Assembly: GCF_002917095.1 (NCBI RefSeq)
Contig: NZ_PQGA01000017.1
Location: forward strand, 62,001 to 126,000
Length of the DNA: 64,000 bases
Origin: Paraburkholderia eburnea
GTDB lineage: Bacteria; Pseudomonadota; Gammaproteobacteria; Burkholderiales; Burkholderiaceae
Reading direction: 5' to 3'
A program made the translations under genes and the position numbers. Below the pieces are notes generated by a model. The model had not been told where the DNA came from. It saw only the letters and a list, made by a program, of their open reading frames with translations, and did not search any database. This document shows positions 1 to 8,179 of the stretch, one piece after another (the stretch's first letter is position 1; each line of letters begins with the position of its first letter).

Positions 1-347
1 TGCGCAACTTCGGCCTGACGATCTTTCTGGCCCAGGTAGGGATGGCGTCCGGGCCCAAATTCTTCGCGACGGTCGGCACGACGGGCATGTCGTTTCTGCT
101 CTATGGCGTGGTCATCGTGCTTGCGTTGGTGGTTATCACGGCGGCGTGCTGCCTGTGGATCTTCCGCTTGCCCTTCGACGTGACGATGGGCGTGATCAGC
201 GGCGCGACCGGCAACCCGGCGATACTGGCGTTTGCTAACCGCGTGGCGCCGACCGACCTGCCAGACGTGGGTTATGCGATGATTTTCCCTTCAATGACTA
301 TCGTGAAGATTCTCTTTGTGCAGATCGTCGTCGCGTTGATGGGGTGA
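1..347 (+). CDS. AspT/YidE-type transporter, C-terminal end (partial)
   Basis: The reading frame is open from base 3 to a TGA at 345-347, so only the last ~114 residues of a longer protein are present. Two clear hydrophobic segments (around LLYGVVIVLALVVITAACCL and a final helix ending VALMG) flank the sequence GVISGATGNPAILAFANR, which resembles the conserved G-x-x-S-G-A-x-x-N-P-A-x-L stretch of the aspartate:alanine exchanger / YidE-YbjL duplication family. These are inner-membrane exchangers of dicarboxylates or amino acids. The substrate cannot be told from this fragment. The following dehydrogenase gene starts 47 bases downstream on the same strand and may be co-transcribed. Confidence 0.7.
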   Translation, partial: RNFGLTIFLAQVGMASGPKFFATVGTTGMSFLLYGVVIVLALVVITAACCLWIFRLPFDVTMGVISGATGNPAILAFANRVAPTDLPDVGYAMIFPSMTIVKILFVQIVVALMG

Positions 348-394
348 GCGGTTGCGGCGGCGCGCAGTATCGAACCCGTATCCGGAGAAAGCAG

Positions 395-1390
395 ATGGAA
401 TTAGCCGTATTCAGTGCAAAGCCCTATGATCGCCAGTTTCTCGATGCGGCAAATGCGGATCATGGGCATCGGCTGCGGTATCTGGATGATCCGCTTGATG
501 AGGATACCGTAGGACTTGCGGCGGGTTATCGCGGCGTCTGCATCTTCGTCAACGACAAGGCCGACGCCGGCATCCTTGAAGCGCTGGCGCGCGGCGGCAC
601 GCAACTGGTGGCGTTGCGCTGCACCGGTTTCAATAATGTCGACCTGAAGGCGGCCGCGAAACTGGGTATCAAGGTGGTGCGCGTGGTCGATTACTCGCCC
701 AATTCGGTCGCCGAGCATGCCGTGGCGTTGCTGATGGCGATCAACCGCAAGGTCCACCGGGCGTATAACCGCACGCGCGATTTCAATTTCGCGCTCGACG
801 GTTTGATGGGCTTCGATCTGTGTGGCAAGACCGTCGCGGTGATCGGCACCGGCAAGATTGGCCGCGCGTTTACGCGCATCATGGTGGGTTTCGGTTGCGA
901 TGTGATTGGCTACGATGCGTATCCGTCGCCGGAATTCGAAGCGCTGGGCGGCCGCTACGCGACGGATGGAGCGATCGGCATGAACGCCGACATTGTGTCG
1001 CTGCATTGCCCGCTGACGCCGCAGACCTACCATGTCATCAACGCCGATACGCTCGCGCGCGCGAAGCGTGGCGCACTGCTCATCAACACGAGCCGCGGCG
1101 GCCTGGTCGACACGGAGGCCGTGATTGGTGCGCTCAAGAGCGGGCAACTGGGTGGCCTCGCGATCGACGTGTACGAGCAGGAAGCCGATGTCTTCTTTCG
1201 CGATCTCTCGGGCACGATCGTCGACGACGATGTGTTGCAGCGATTGATGACGTTTCCCAATGTGATCGTGACGGGGCATCAGGCGTTCATGACGCGCGAG
1301 GCCGTATCGACCATCTGCGAGACGACGATGCGCAGCATCACGGAATTTGAAACCGGGCAGCCGTTGACTAACCAGATTAGCGTTGAATGA
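395..1390 (+). CDS. ldhA: D-lactate dehydrogenase-like 2-hydroxyacid dehydrogenase
   Basis: A 331-residue D-isomer-specific 2-hydroxyacid dehydrogenase, cytoplasmic and NAD-dependent, expected to interconvert pyruvate and D-lactate or related 2-oxoacids. The Rossmann motif GTGKIG lies near residue 150. The family's catalytic trio is recognisable: Arg in INTSRGGLVDTEAV, Glu in the DVYEQEA region and His in GHQAFMTREA. Length fits the LdhA family (~330). I chose the ATG at 395 because GGAGAAA sits seven bases upstream and family similarity begins there; a longer frame from 344 would add 17 unlikely residues. It follows the transporter gene closely, which suggests uptake or export of an organic acid coupled to its oxidation or reduction, but that link is inference. 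Confidence 0.88.
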   Translation: MELAVFSAKPYDRQFLDAANADHGHRLRYLDDPLDEDTVGLAAGYRGVCIFVNDKADAGILEALARGGTQLVALRCTGFNNVDLKAAAKLGIKVVRVVDYSPNSVAEHAVALLMAINRKVHRAYNRTRDFNFALDGLMGFDLCGKTVAVIGTGKIGRAFTRIMVGFGCDVIGYDAYPSPEFEALGGRYATDGAIGMNADIVSLHCPLTPQTYHVINADTLARAKRGALLINTSRGGLVDTEAVIGALKSGQLGGLAIDVYEQEADVFFRDLSGTIVDDDVLQRLMTFPNVIVTGHQAFMTREAVSTICETTMRSITEFETGQPLTNQISVE

Positions 1391-1399
1391 GCGCGGCGC

Positions 1400-1795
1400 T
1401 TAACCGAAGAGCCGCGTCCACGCGCTGCGTAGTCGCCGCGCGCGGTCTTCGAGGAGAAAGGACGCGGCCAGCGTGATCAGCCCCGAAATCGTGCCGGTGA
1501 GGATCGCTTCCGGAAAGGCGTAGTGACTTGGGTGGGACCAGGCGTCGCCGATTGCCGTCAGCGCGCCCATCACGAGCGCGTTGCCGTAGCGGTTCGAATA
1601 GAGATTCGCCAGCGGCGTGAAGGTGAGCAGCACAGCGAGCAGGCCGGTGAAGAGGCCCGTCTTGAACGCCAGCGTCCAGTGCCCAAGGCTCATGATGTTG
1701 CCCCAACTGCCGGGCATGCAGGTCATGCAGGCGCTGGCGGGCTGCCAGAAACGCTGCACGAACAGGCGGATACGGCGCTTCCAGTCGGTGGGCAT
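1400..1795 (-). CDS. Small hypothetical membrane protein
   Basis: A 131-residue protein starting MPTDWKRRIRLFVQRF. It has a basic amphipathic N-terminus followed by about three hydrophobic segments (around residues 45-65, 70-85 and 95-115) and ends in an Arg-rich tail (EDRARRLRSAWTRLFG). This looks like an inner-membrane protein with a cytoplasmic basic end. I do not recognise a named domain. The frame is open further upstream to 2017, but the residues before 1795 are low in hydrophobicity and look non-coding, so the ATG at 1795 is preferred. It converges with the upstream dehydrogenase, with only nine bases between the stops. Confidence 0.6.
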   Translation of the reverse strand: MPTDWKRRIRLFVQRFWQPASACMTCMPGSWGNIMSLGHWTLAFKTGLFTGLLAVLLTFTPLANLYSNRYGNALVMGALTAIGDAWSHPSHYAFPEAILTGTISGLITLAASFLLEDRARRLRSAWTRLFG

Positions 1796-2115
1796 CGACG
1801 AGGGTTCCGGGGGCGGGCCTGAGGGGCAGGCGTTCGCTTGTTCGGAACATGCTACACCACGCTTGTTCTGCGTTCTGCTGGAAGCCGAGTTCGGCCCACC
1901 GCCCATACGACCGCATATATCCGCGCGCGACCCATTGCGGCAAGCCAGGCGGTGTGCCCGCGAACGGGGCCGCAATAATGCGCGTTTGCCTGGCACAAAC
2001 GCAAACGCCAGAAGCAATGGCTTCCGGCGCGCGTTGACGCAAGCACAGCAACGACATAGAGCGACTTCGAGGGCGACAGATCAATGCTGCGGACGCCCTC
2101 GGTCCGCGGGTCCGC
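1796..2115. other. Intergenic region with short inverted repeats
   Basis: This is 320 bases without a convincing gene between two minus-strand genes. It contains a perfect 8-bp inverted repeat, GCGTTTGC (1982-1989) and GCAAACGC (2001-2008), and a small hairpin GAAGC-AATG-GCTTC (2011-2024). A GC-rich hairpin-capable stretch (GCGGAC/GTCCGC) lies just past the stop of the 44-aa gene. These could form the 3' end of its transcript, but none has a clear U-tract. Confidence 0.4.
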
Positions 2116-2250
2116 TTAGTAGCGGCGCTGGGCTTCTGCGAGCAGTTCGCAGTATTCCAGGTGGCGATTGAGAGCCTTGACGCCGAGACGACCGAGCGCC
2201 TCAACAGCTTGATTGACGTTAGACGAAAGTGCAGCGATGAGCGCAGCCAT
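2116..2250 (-). CDS. 44-aa small protein
   Basis: A complete short reading frame on the minus strand, ATG at 2250 to TAA at 2116, encoding MAALIAALSSNVNQAVEALG followed by RLGVKALNRH and ending EAQRRY. It has a strong Shine-Dalgarno (GAGGACATC before the ATG) and a consensus sigma-70-like promoter immediately upstream, so it is very likely expressed although it is too short for usual gene calling. The N-terminal half is an Ala-rich amphipathic helix and the C-terminal half is charged; there are no cysteine pairs or DNA-binding motifs, and a single Cys. I do not recognise the family and assign no function. It resembles other small Burkholderia helical proteins only in style. Confidence 0.72.
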   Translation of the reverse strand: MAALIAALSSNVNQAVEALGRLGVKALNRHLEYCELLAEAQRRY

Positions 2251-2277
2251 GATGTCCTCTGTTTCCAGGGTAGTTAC

Positions 2278-2320
2278 CTAAGGGTTTTCCCTATTATAGG
2301 CTCCCTTTCCTGGAATGCAA
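2278..2320 (-). promoter_or_regulatory. Sigma-70 promoter with AGGGTTTTCCCT element
   Basis: Read on the minus strand, TTGCAT (2315-2320) and TATAAT (2293-2298) are spaced 16 bp and point at the 44-aa gene. Overlapping the downstream edge is AGGGTTTTCCCT (2281-2292), an inverted repeat that would lie at or just after the transcription start, a typical place for a repressor. The consensus -10 is clear; the operator reading is inference. Confidence 0.65.
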
Positions 2321-2543
2321 GGGCGGCGTGCGGCGATGCAACAATTTACCGAGTCGATGTGGCCCCAGAACGACAGTCAACCCGCCCGACGACTGGCGGC
2401 CGAACGCAACATGCCGACTGCTTTAGCACCTTCGCTGCTAATGTTGTGCGGATAAATTGGTGGTTCATGGCGTGCGCAGTACGCAAAATCGTCCGGATAT
2501 CGCAGAAAAATCCGCAGGTTTCGCACCTCATCCGGACATCACC

Positions 2544-4181
2544 ATGCCAATTCAAGTTTCAGGTGTGCGGCGCTTTGCCCAGGCGCTCGCAAGCACCGGC
2601 GCACTCGCCGCCGCGTTTTTGCTTTTCCCGCCGATAGCCCACGCCGCGCCCAAAGGCACGCTGGTTTTCTGTAGCGAGGGCAGCCCGGCCGGCTTCGACC
2701 CCGGCCAGCACACTACCAGCACCGACTTCGACGCCAGCACCGATACGATCTACAACGAACTCGTGCAGTTTCGCAACGGCACGCTCGATCTCGAACCGGG
2801 ACTCGCGACGAGTTGGGACAGTTCGCCCGATCAGCGCGTCTACACGTTTCACTTGCGGCGCGGCGTGAAATTCCAGACGACGGCGTGGTTCCATCCCACA
2901 CGCGACTTCGACGCCGATGACGTGCTTTTCACGTTCAACCGGATGCTCGATGCGCAGCAGCCGTTCCGCAAGGCCTATCCGACGAGCTTCCCATATTTCA
3001 GCGATCTGGGCTTCGACAAGAACATCGCGCAGATCGACAAGCTCGACGATTACACGGTGCGCTTCACGCTCAAGACGCCCGACGTGATCTTCGTGCGCAA
3101 TCTGGCGATGAGCTTCGCGTCGATTCTCTCGGCCGAATACGCGGCGCAGTTGAGCGCCGCGCATCGCGAAGCCGATATCAACCAGTTGCCGGTGGGCACG
3201 GGGCCATTCGTGTTCCGCTCTTACCAGAAGGACGCGCTGATCCGCTACGACGCGAATCCCGATTACTGGCGCCCCCAGGACGTCAAGCTCGCGCATCTGA
3301 TCTTCTCGATCAATCCCGATCCGGCCGTGCGGATCCAGAAGCTCGCGAGCGGCGAATGCCAGGTGTCGGTGTTTCCGCGTCCGGCCGATCTCGACGTGGT
3401 CAAACGCAATCCGTCGCTGCGGCTGGTGTCGGGCGTGGGCTTCAATGTCGGCTTCGTCGCCTATAACACGCAGCATCCGCCGCTCGATCGCGTGGACGTG
3501 CGCCGCGCGCTCGATATGGCGATCGACAAGCCTGCCATCATTCAGGCGGTGTTCGCCGGCAATGCGAAGATCGCGTCCAATCCCATGCCGCCGTCGCAAT
3601 GGTCGTATAACCCGAGCCTCAAGGACGCGCCTTTCGATCCCGCGAAAGCCCGTGCGCTGCTCGCGCAGGCGGGTTTTTCGCAGGGCTTCGAGATCACGCT
3701 CTGGGCGATGCCCGTGCAGCGTCCCTACAATCCGAACGCCCAATTGATGGCGCAACTGATCCAGCAGGATTGGGCGAAGATCGGTGTGCGCGCGAAGATC
3801 GTGAGCTACGAATGGGGCGAATATAATCGCCGCGCAAAGCAGGGCGGCGAGCACGACGCGCTGCTATACGGCTGGTCGGGCGATAACGGCGATCCGGACA
3901 ACTGGCTGGGCGCGCTGCTGGGCTGCGATGCCGTGCACGGCAGCAACGTGTCGAAATGGTGCGATCCGGCGTTCAACAAGCTGATCGACAAGGCGCGTGC
4001 CGATGCCGATGTGCAGCAGCGCACCGCGCTCTATGAGCAGGCGCAGGTCATTTTCAAGCAGCAGGTGCCGTTCACGCCGATCGCGCATTCGATCGTGTCG
4101 CTGCCGGTGTCGGATCGCGTTCAGGGCCTGGTGTTCTCGCCGCTGGGCAGCCATCGTTTCGATGGGGTGTCACTGCAGTAA
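2544..4181 (+). CDS. Dipeptide/oligopeptide-type ABC substrate-binding protein (orphan)
   Basis: A 545-residue periplasmic solute-binding protein of the SBP_bac_5 (DppA/OppA) family. The N-terminus has a classic Sec signal peptide ending AHA|AP, and the mature start KGTLVFCSEGSPAGFDPGQ is typical of DppA-like proteins. Other family features include RRGVKFQ near the N-terminus and the DNGDPDNWL region near residue 450. The frame opens at a TTG at 2457, but the ATG at 2544 gives a proper signal peptide and is preferred. No permease or ATPase genes are adjacent, so it must work with a transporter encoded elsewhere. The peptide-use genes that follow make a peptide substrate plausible. Confidence 0.88.
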   Translation: MPIQVSGVRRFAQALASTGALAAAFLLFPPIAHAAPKGTLVFCSEGSPAGFDPGQHTTSTDFDASTDTIYNELVQFRNGTLDLEPGLATSWDSSPDQRVYTFHLRRGVKFQTTAWFHPTRDFDADDVLFTFNRMLDAQQPFRKAYPTSFPYFSDLGFDKNIAQIDKLDDYTVRFTLKTPDVIFVRNLAMSFASILSAEYAAQLSAAHREADINQLPVGTGPFVFRSYQKDALIRYDANPDYWRPQDVKLAHLIFSINPDPAVRIQKLASGECQVSVFPRPADLDVVKRNPSLRLVSGVGFNVGFVAYNTQHPPLDRVDVRRALDMAIDKPAIIQAVFAGNAKIASNPMPPSQWSYNPSLKDAPFDPAKARALLAQAGFSQGFEITLWAMPVQRPYNPNAQLMAQLIQQDWAKIGVRAKIVSYEWGEYNRRAKQGGEHDALLYGWSGDNGDPDNWLGALLGCDAVHGSNVSKWCDPAFNKLIDKARADADVQQRTALYEQAQVIFKQQVPFTPIAHSIVSLPVSDRVQGLVFSPLGSHRFDGVSLQ

Positions 4182-4290
4182 GTTGCCGTAGCGCGTGATA
4201 GTCGCCTTTGATTTTTATTGCTGATTTCGCGCGCACGCAACAGTGTCGTGAAAAATTAGAGAGGATACCGAATGACAAGGCGAAAAAGCG

Positions 4291-5094
4291 CTAAGGTGCG
4301 TCCTCATCGCCCAGCGCTTCGATAAAGCGCGAAAACAGTTCAGGCTGGGTAGAAACCCCTAGCTTGGTGTAGAGATGGCGGCGGTGCACCTTCACCGTCT
4401 CCGGCGATATGGCGAGCCGCTCGGCGATCGCCTTGGAGGAATTGCCGCGAAGCACCATGCGCGCGATGCCCATTTCCCGCTCGGTCAGCAGACCCGCGCC
4501 GAAACGCGCGAGCGCTGCCTCCACGCGCGCGCCCAGATCGGCGGCGCTCGGTACGATGCGCGCGGTGTCGCCGGCCAGCCGCCAATGCTGGCGAATGGCG
4601 GCGAGCACCCACGGCAAGGCAGCCGTGAGCTTGCCTAGCGGCTCGGCATCGAAACGCGTGGCGGCGCCCAGCGACAGCGAAAGCAGCACGTCCGGCTGCG
4701 GGCGCAACAGCACCTGGATTTCATCCTCGCCTACCGCATCGCGGAAATAACTCAGAAAATATTCGCTTTGCCGGAACAGGTCAGGCGCGACTTCCTCCAG
4801 CCGGTAGCAGCCGTCCGCGAGCCCGTCGTGCGCCGCCTGTAGAAACGGATCGAGCAGATAGAGACCGTTCAGATAGAGCGGCACGGGCGAGGGTGTATCG
4901 CTGCCGCCCGCATCGTATTCGTCGAGCACGACGGGCACGCCATCCGCGCCGATCGCCGTGGCGAGCGCGTTGTCGAACGGCACCATTTCGTTGAGCAGCA
5001 GCACCAGAAAGCGCCAGAAACGCGGCTGACCGAGATGGTCCAGCACGCGGCCGAGCGCCTGATGCATTGCAATTTCCGTAAAGAGTCGATCCAT
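4291..5094 (-). CDS. LuxR-family transcriptional regulator
   Basis: A 267-residue regulator. The C-terminal ~60 residues form a LuxR/GerE helix-turn-helix (LTEREMGIARMVLRGNSSKA, then IAERLAISPETVKVHRRHLYTKLGV). The N-terminal ~190 residues show no receiver-domain phosphoacceptor pattern and are not a clear acyl-homoserine-lactone domain, so the signal is unknown. The gene is divergent from the APC permease gene with a 167-bp shared promoter region, the standard arrangement for a local regulator of the permease-peptidase pair. It converges with the upstream binding-protein gene. Confidence 0.85.
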   Translation of the reverse strand: MDRLFTEIAMHQALGRVLDHLGQPRFWRFLVLLLNEMVPFDNALATAIGADGVPVVLDEYDAGGSDTPSPVPLYLNGLYLLDPFLQAAHDGLADGCYRLEEVAPDLFRQSEYFLSYFRDAVGEDEIQVLLRPQPDVLLSLSLGAATRFDAEPLGKLTAALPWVLAAIRQHWRLAGDTARIVPSAADLGARVEAALARFGAGLLTEREMGIARMVLRGNSSKAIAERLAISPETVKVHRRHLYTKLGVSTQPELFSRFIEALGDEDAP

Positions 5095-5261
5095 AACCTG
5101 TTTGTTGGCGCTATGTTGGCCCTATGTCGCCACAATAGCCAGACACCGCGAGGGCGTAACCCTAAATGGGAATAGCGGTCAAAAAAATGGCTTCCTAGAC
5201 TGCAACGCAATCTGTGGCCCCGAGTATGGGCGTTCAAAAAAGCGCAGCATAGGAGAGCAGG

Positions 5262-6686
5262 ATGGCAATGATGTCGGAATCCACGGGCACGATGCAATCG
5301 TCGTCCGAGCCGGGTGAAACCAGCCAAGCCGGTGAAACGAGACGCACGCTCACGCAGACGCTTAGCGTGCGCGACGCGGTCATGATCACCGTGTCGGGCG
5401 TCACGCCCGCGAGTTCGATCTTCGTGATCGCGCCGTTCGCGATCCAGCAGGCGGGCAGCGGCGCGGTGATGTCGTTCCTGCTGGGCGGCGTGCTCGCCTT
5501 TGCATTCGCACTTTGTTATGCGGAGCTAAGCGCCGCACACCGCAGCGCGGGCGGCGAATATGTGATGGCCAAACGCGTGTTCGGCACCTTGCCCGGCTAT
5601 CTGACCTTCATCACGGTGCTGGCGGTCAGCGTATTCATTCCGGCCGTGCTCGCAAGCGGCGCCGCGCCTTACCTCAACAACGCGCTCGGCACGCAGTTCG
5701 GCAACCAGTCCGTCGCGTTGACCATCGTGCTGCTCAGCTACGTGCTGGGCATGCTCAACATCAAGACCAACGCGTGGATCACGGGGGCGTTTCTCGTCGT
5801 CGAAGTGGGCGTGCTGATGCTGATCGCGGGACTGGGCTTCAGTGCCCCGCATCGCGGCGCGCTCGCGCTCGTGCATCCGCTCGTCGCCAGCGGCGGTGCG
5901 CTGATTCCGGCTACAGCGGCGGCGATCGTGCCCGCCATCGGCACGGCGATCTTCTGCTACAACGGCTTCGGCTCGGCAGCGTATCTCGCCGAAGACCTGC
6001 GCGGCGGCAATCGCAATGTCGCGCGCGCCGTGATCTATTCGCTGCTCGTGATTCTGGTGGTCGAACTCGTGCCGCTCATTGCGATCGTGCTCGGCGCGCC
6101 GTCGCTCAGCGAACTGTCGAAGAGCGCCGATCCGATCGGCTATGTCGTGCGTGAACTCGGCAATCCGGTGCTCTCGCGTGTGGTGAGCGGCGGCATCTTT
6201 CTCTCCGTGTTCAACGCGATCATCGCGATCGTCATCACGATGGGGCGTCTGCTCTATAGCAGCGGCCGTCACGCGCTCTGGCCGCGCGGCTGCAACCGGG
6301 CGTTCTCGACGATCCATCCGCGTCTGGATTCGCCGTGGCTTGCGACGCTCGCGCTCGCGGTGCCTTCGGCGGGGCTGGTGTTCGTATCGAGCCTCGATGA
6401 GCTGACCGCTTTCACGGTGGATCTGCTGCTGCTGGTCTACCTCGTCGTCGGGCTGGCCGCGCTTGCGAGCCGTCTCGTGCGCCGCGATGTCGAGCATCAC
6501 TACCGTATGCCGTTGTGGCCCGTCACGCCGCTCGTCGCGATCGCGGGGGCCGGCTACACGCTCTATACGACGCTCGCCACGGCCACCAAGGCAGCGGATC
6601 TGTACATCATCGGCGTGCTGCTGATCGTCGCGCTCGTGATGTATGCGGCCTGCGCGCGGCGTAGCGAAACATTCCGCACGCTTTGA
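5262..6686 (+). CDS. APC-family amino acid/amine permease
   Basis: A 474-residue inner-membrane transporter with about 12 hydrophobic segments, of the amino acid-polyamine-organocation superfamily. Typical features are the start VRDAVMITVSGVTPASSIFVIAP (unwound first helix) and the FNAIIAIVITMGRLLYSSGR region. It probably imports an amino acid or amine by proton symport. The ATG at 5262 has AGGAG six bases upstream; a second in-frame ATG lies two codons later. The next gene, a DmpA-type aminopeptidase, starts 55 bases downstream and is very likely in the same transcript. Confidence 0.87.
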   Translation: MAMMSESTGTMQSSSEPGETSQAGETRRTLTQTLSVRDAVMITVSGVTPASSIFVIAPFAIQQAGSGAVMSFLLGGVLAFAFALCYAELSAAHRSAGGEYVMAKRVFGTLPGYLTFITVLAVSVFIPAVLASGAAPYLNNALGTQFGNQSVALTIVLLSYVLGMLNIKTNAWITGAFLVVEVGVLMLIAGLGFSAPHRGALALVHPLVASGGALIPATAAAIVPAIGTAIFCYNGFGSAAYLAEDLRGGNRNVARAVIYSLLVILVVELVPLIAIVLGAPSLSELSKSADPIGYVVRELGNPVLSRVVSGGIFLSVFNAIIAIVITMGRLLYSSGRHALWPRGCNRAFSTIHPRLDSPWLATLALAVPSAGLVFVSSLDELTAFTVDLLLLVYLVVGLAALASRLVRRDVEHHYRMPLWPVTPLVAIAGAGYTLYTTLATATKAADLYIIGVLLIVALVMYAACARRSETFRTL

Positions 6687-6741
6687 ACCACACCTAACAC
6701 TGTAAATAGCACTGAAACTGAAACAACGGAGGACAGGCATC

Positions 6742-7851
6742 ATGCGAACGAGGGAACTCGGCATCCGCATCGGAACCGGCAAGCCGGGGCGTTTCAACGC
6801 GATCACCGATGTCGCGGGCGTGCGGGTCGGGCATTGCACGGTCGAAGTCGATAACGGCGACGTGTCGGTACGCACCGGCGTGACGATCATCGAGCCGCGC
6901 GCGGGCGCGACACACGACGACCCCTGTTTTGCGGGCGTGCATGTGCTCAACGGCAACGGCGACGCCACGGGCCTCGAATGGATTCGCGAGGCGGGTCTGC
7001 TTACCACGCCCATCGCCTGCACGAACACGCACAGCGTTGGCACGGTGCGCGATGCATTGATCGCGGCCGAACGGGACAGCGTGCGTAATCGTATCTACTG
7101 GTGCATGCCGGTCGTGATGGAGACGTACGACGGCCTGCTCAACGACATCTGGGGGCAACACGTCACAGCCGCGCATGTGCGTGATGCGCTTGCGGCGGCG
7201 CGCAGCGGGCCGGTCGAGGAAGGGAGCGTGGGCGGCGGCACGGGCATGATCTGCCACGAGTTCAAGGGCGGCATTGGCACGGCATCGCGCGTGCTGGACG
7301 CCGACGCGGGCGGCTGGACCATGGGCGCGCTCGTGCAGTCAAACTATGGCGTGCGCGAGATGCTGCGGGTGGCCGGTTATCCGGTGGGCGAAGTGCTGGG
7401 CCATGTGCATTCGCCGTTTCGCGAGGCCGATGCGAAAGGCGAGCCGGGCATGGGTTCCATTGTTGTCACGCTCGCCACCGACGCGCCCTTGCTGCCGCAT
7501 CAGTGCACGCGACTGGCGCAGCGCGCGAGCGTGGGCCTGGCTCGCGTGGGCGGAGGCACGGAGGATTCGAGCGGCGATATCTTTCTGGCTTTTGCGACGG
7601 GTAATCGCGGGCTGCCTGCGGCGAACTATGGCCGCAAGGGCGCGCCCACGGCCGACGTGAAGATGGTCAACAACGACCATATTTCCGCGCTGTTCGTGGC
7701 GGCGGCGGAAGCCGTGGAGGAAGCGATCATCAACGCGCTCGTGGCCGGGCGCGATGTGGCGTCGCGTGGCGCGAAGGTGGAAGCGCTGGGCGCGGCGCGG
7801 CTGGTCGATGCGTTGAGGGAAGTGGGGTGGCGGCCACGAAGCGCCCACTAA
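6742..7851 (+). CDS. dmpA: P1-family (DmpA-type) aminopeptidase / D-esterase
   Basis: A 369-residue member of the self-cleaving P1 (S58) peptidase family, N-terminal nucleophile hydrolases that remove N-terminal residues from peptides, amides or beta-peptides. The autoproteolysis site is visible as Gly238-Ser239 in the sequence GMGSIVVTLATDAPLLPHQC; Ser239 becomes the catalytic N-terminus of the beta chain. Other family stretches are ITDVAGVRVGH at the N-terminus and GSVGGGTGMICHEFKGGIGT. GGAGG lies 10 bases before the ATG. Together with the preceding permease it suggests import and hydrolysis of a small peptide or amide. There is no signal peptide, so it acts in the cytoplasm. Confidence 0.9.
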   Translation: MRTRELGIRIGTGKPGRFNAITDVAGVRVGHCTVEVDNGDVSVRTGVTIIEPRAGATHDDPCFAGVHVLNGNGDATGLEWIREAGLLTTPIACTNTHSVGTVRDALIAAERDSVRNRIYWCMPVVMETYDGLLNDIWGQHVTAAHVRDALAAARSGPVEEGSVGGGTGMICHEFKGGIGTASRVLDADAGGWTMGALVQSNYGVREMLRVAGYPVGEVLGHVHSPFREADAKGEPGMGSIVVTLATDAPLLPHQCTRLAQRASVGLARVGGGTEDSSGDIFLAFATGNRGLPAANYGRKGAPTADVKMVNNDHISALFVAAAEAVEEAIINALVAGRDVASRGAKVEALGAARLVDALREVGWRPRSAH

Positions 7852-7872
7852 ATTCGATCAAGGCCAAAGCGC

Positions 7873-7911
7873 GCCGCATATCGATACGGATTCCGTACGA
7901 TATGCGGTGCG
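7873..7911. repeat. Long near-perfect hairpin after the peptidase gene
   Basis: The arms GCATATCG-A-TACGGA and TCCGTACGATATGC pair over 14 bp with one bulged A and a one-base centre, and imperfect pairing extends outward. It begins 22 bases after the peptidase stop. No T-run follows, so it is not a standard intrinsic terminator; an mRNA 3'-end stabiliser or a dyad protein-binding site is possible. The rest of 7852-8179 holds no gene. Confidence 0.6.
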
Positions 7912-8008
7912 TTATCACATCATTAGCTCGCGTCGGACTTCGGCCAGCGTAATATCCACATCGATATCGGGGCCGGCGGCGTACCTGCTTCGCTGGTCGA
8001 TTCGCGCG

Positions 8009-8025
8009 CTTAAAGTGAATTTAAG
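8009..8025. promoter_or_regulatory. Inverted repeat CTTAAA-N5-TTTAAG upstream of hydrolase
   Basis: A perfect 6-bp inverted repeat in an AT-rich patch 155 bp before the hydrolase start, with a further TTTAAAG (8042-8048) nearby. The placement and local AT-richness fit a promoter or operator region. No regulator gene is adjacent. Confidence 0.35.
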
Positions 8026-8179
8026 GTGTATTCAAATCGCATTTAAAGCAGCGATTTTGATTCGTCGTGTGTACGGACGGCGGGCAGATACATTGGGATA
8101 CGTGGCGTCTGAGCGACTGCGCTATAAAGACGCTGAAGCGTTCATTCGCGTGTTTGCGATCACCACGGAGAAAAACGTC

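Noticed and set aside
5107..5131. Direct repeat CTATGT spaced 12 bp, in GGCG...CGCC, before the LuxR gene
   Set aside because: Short and imperfect; it could be a LuxR site, but it is not distinguishable from chance without other copies.
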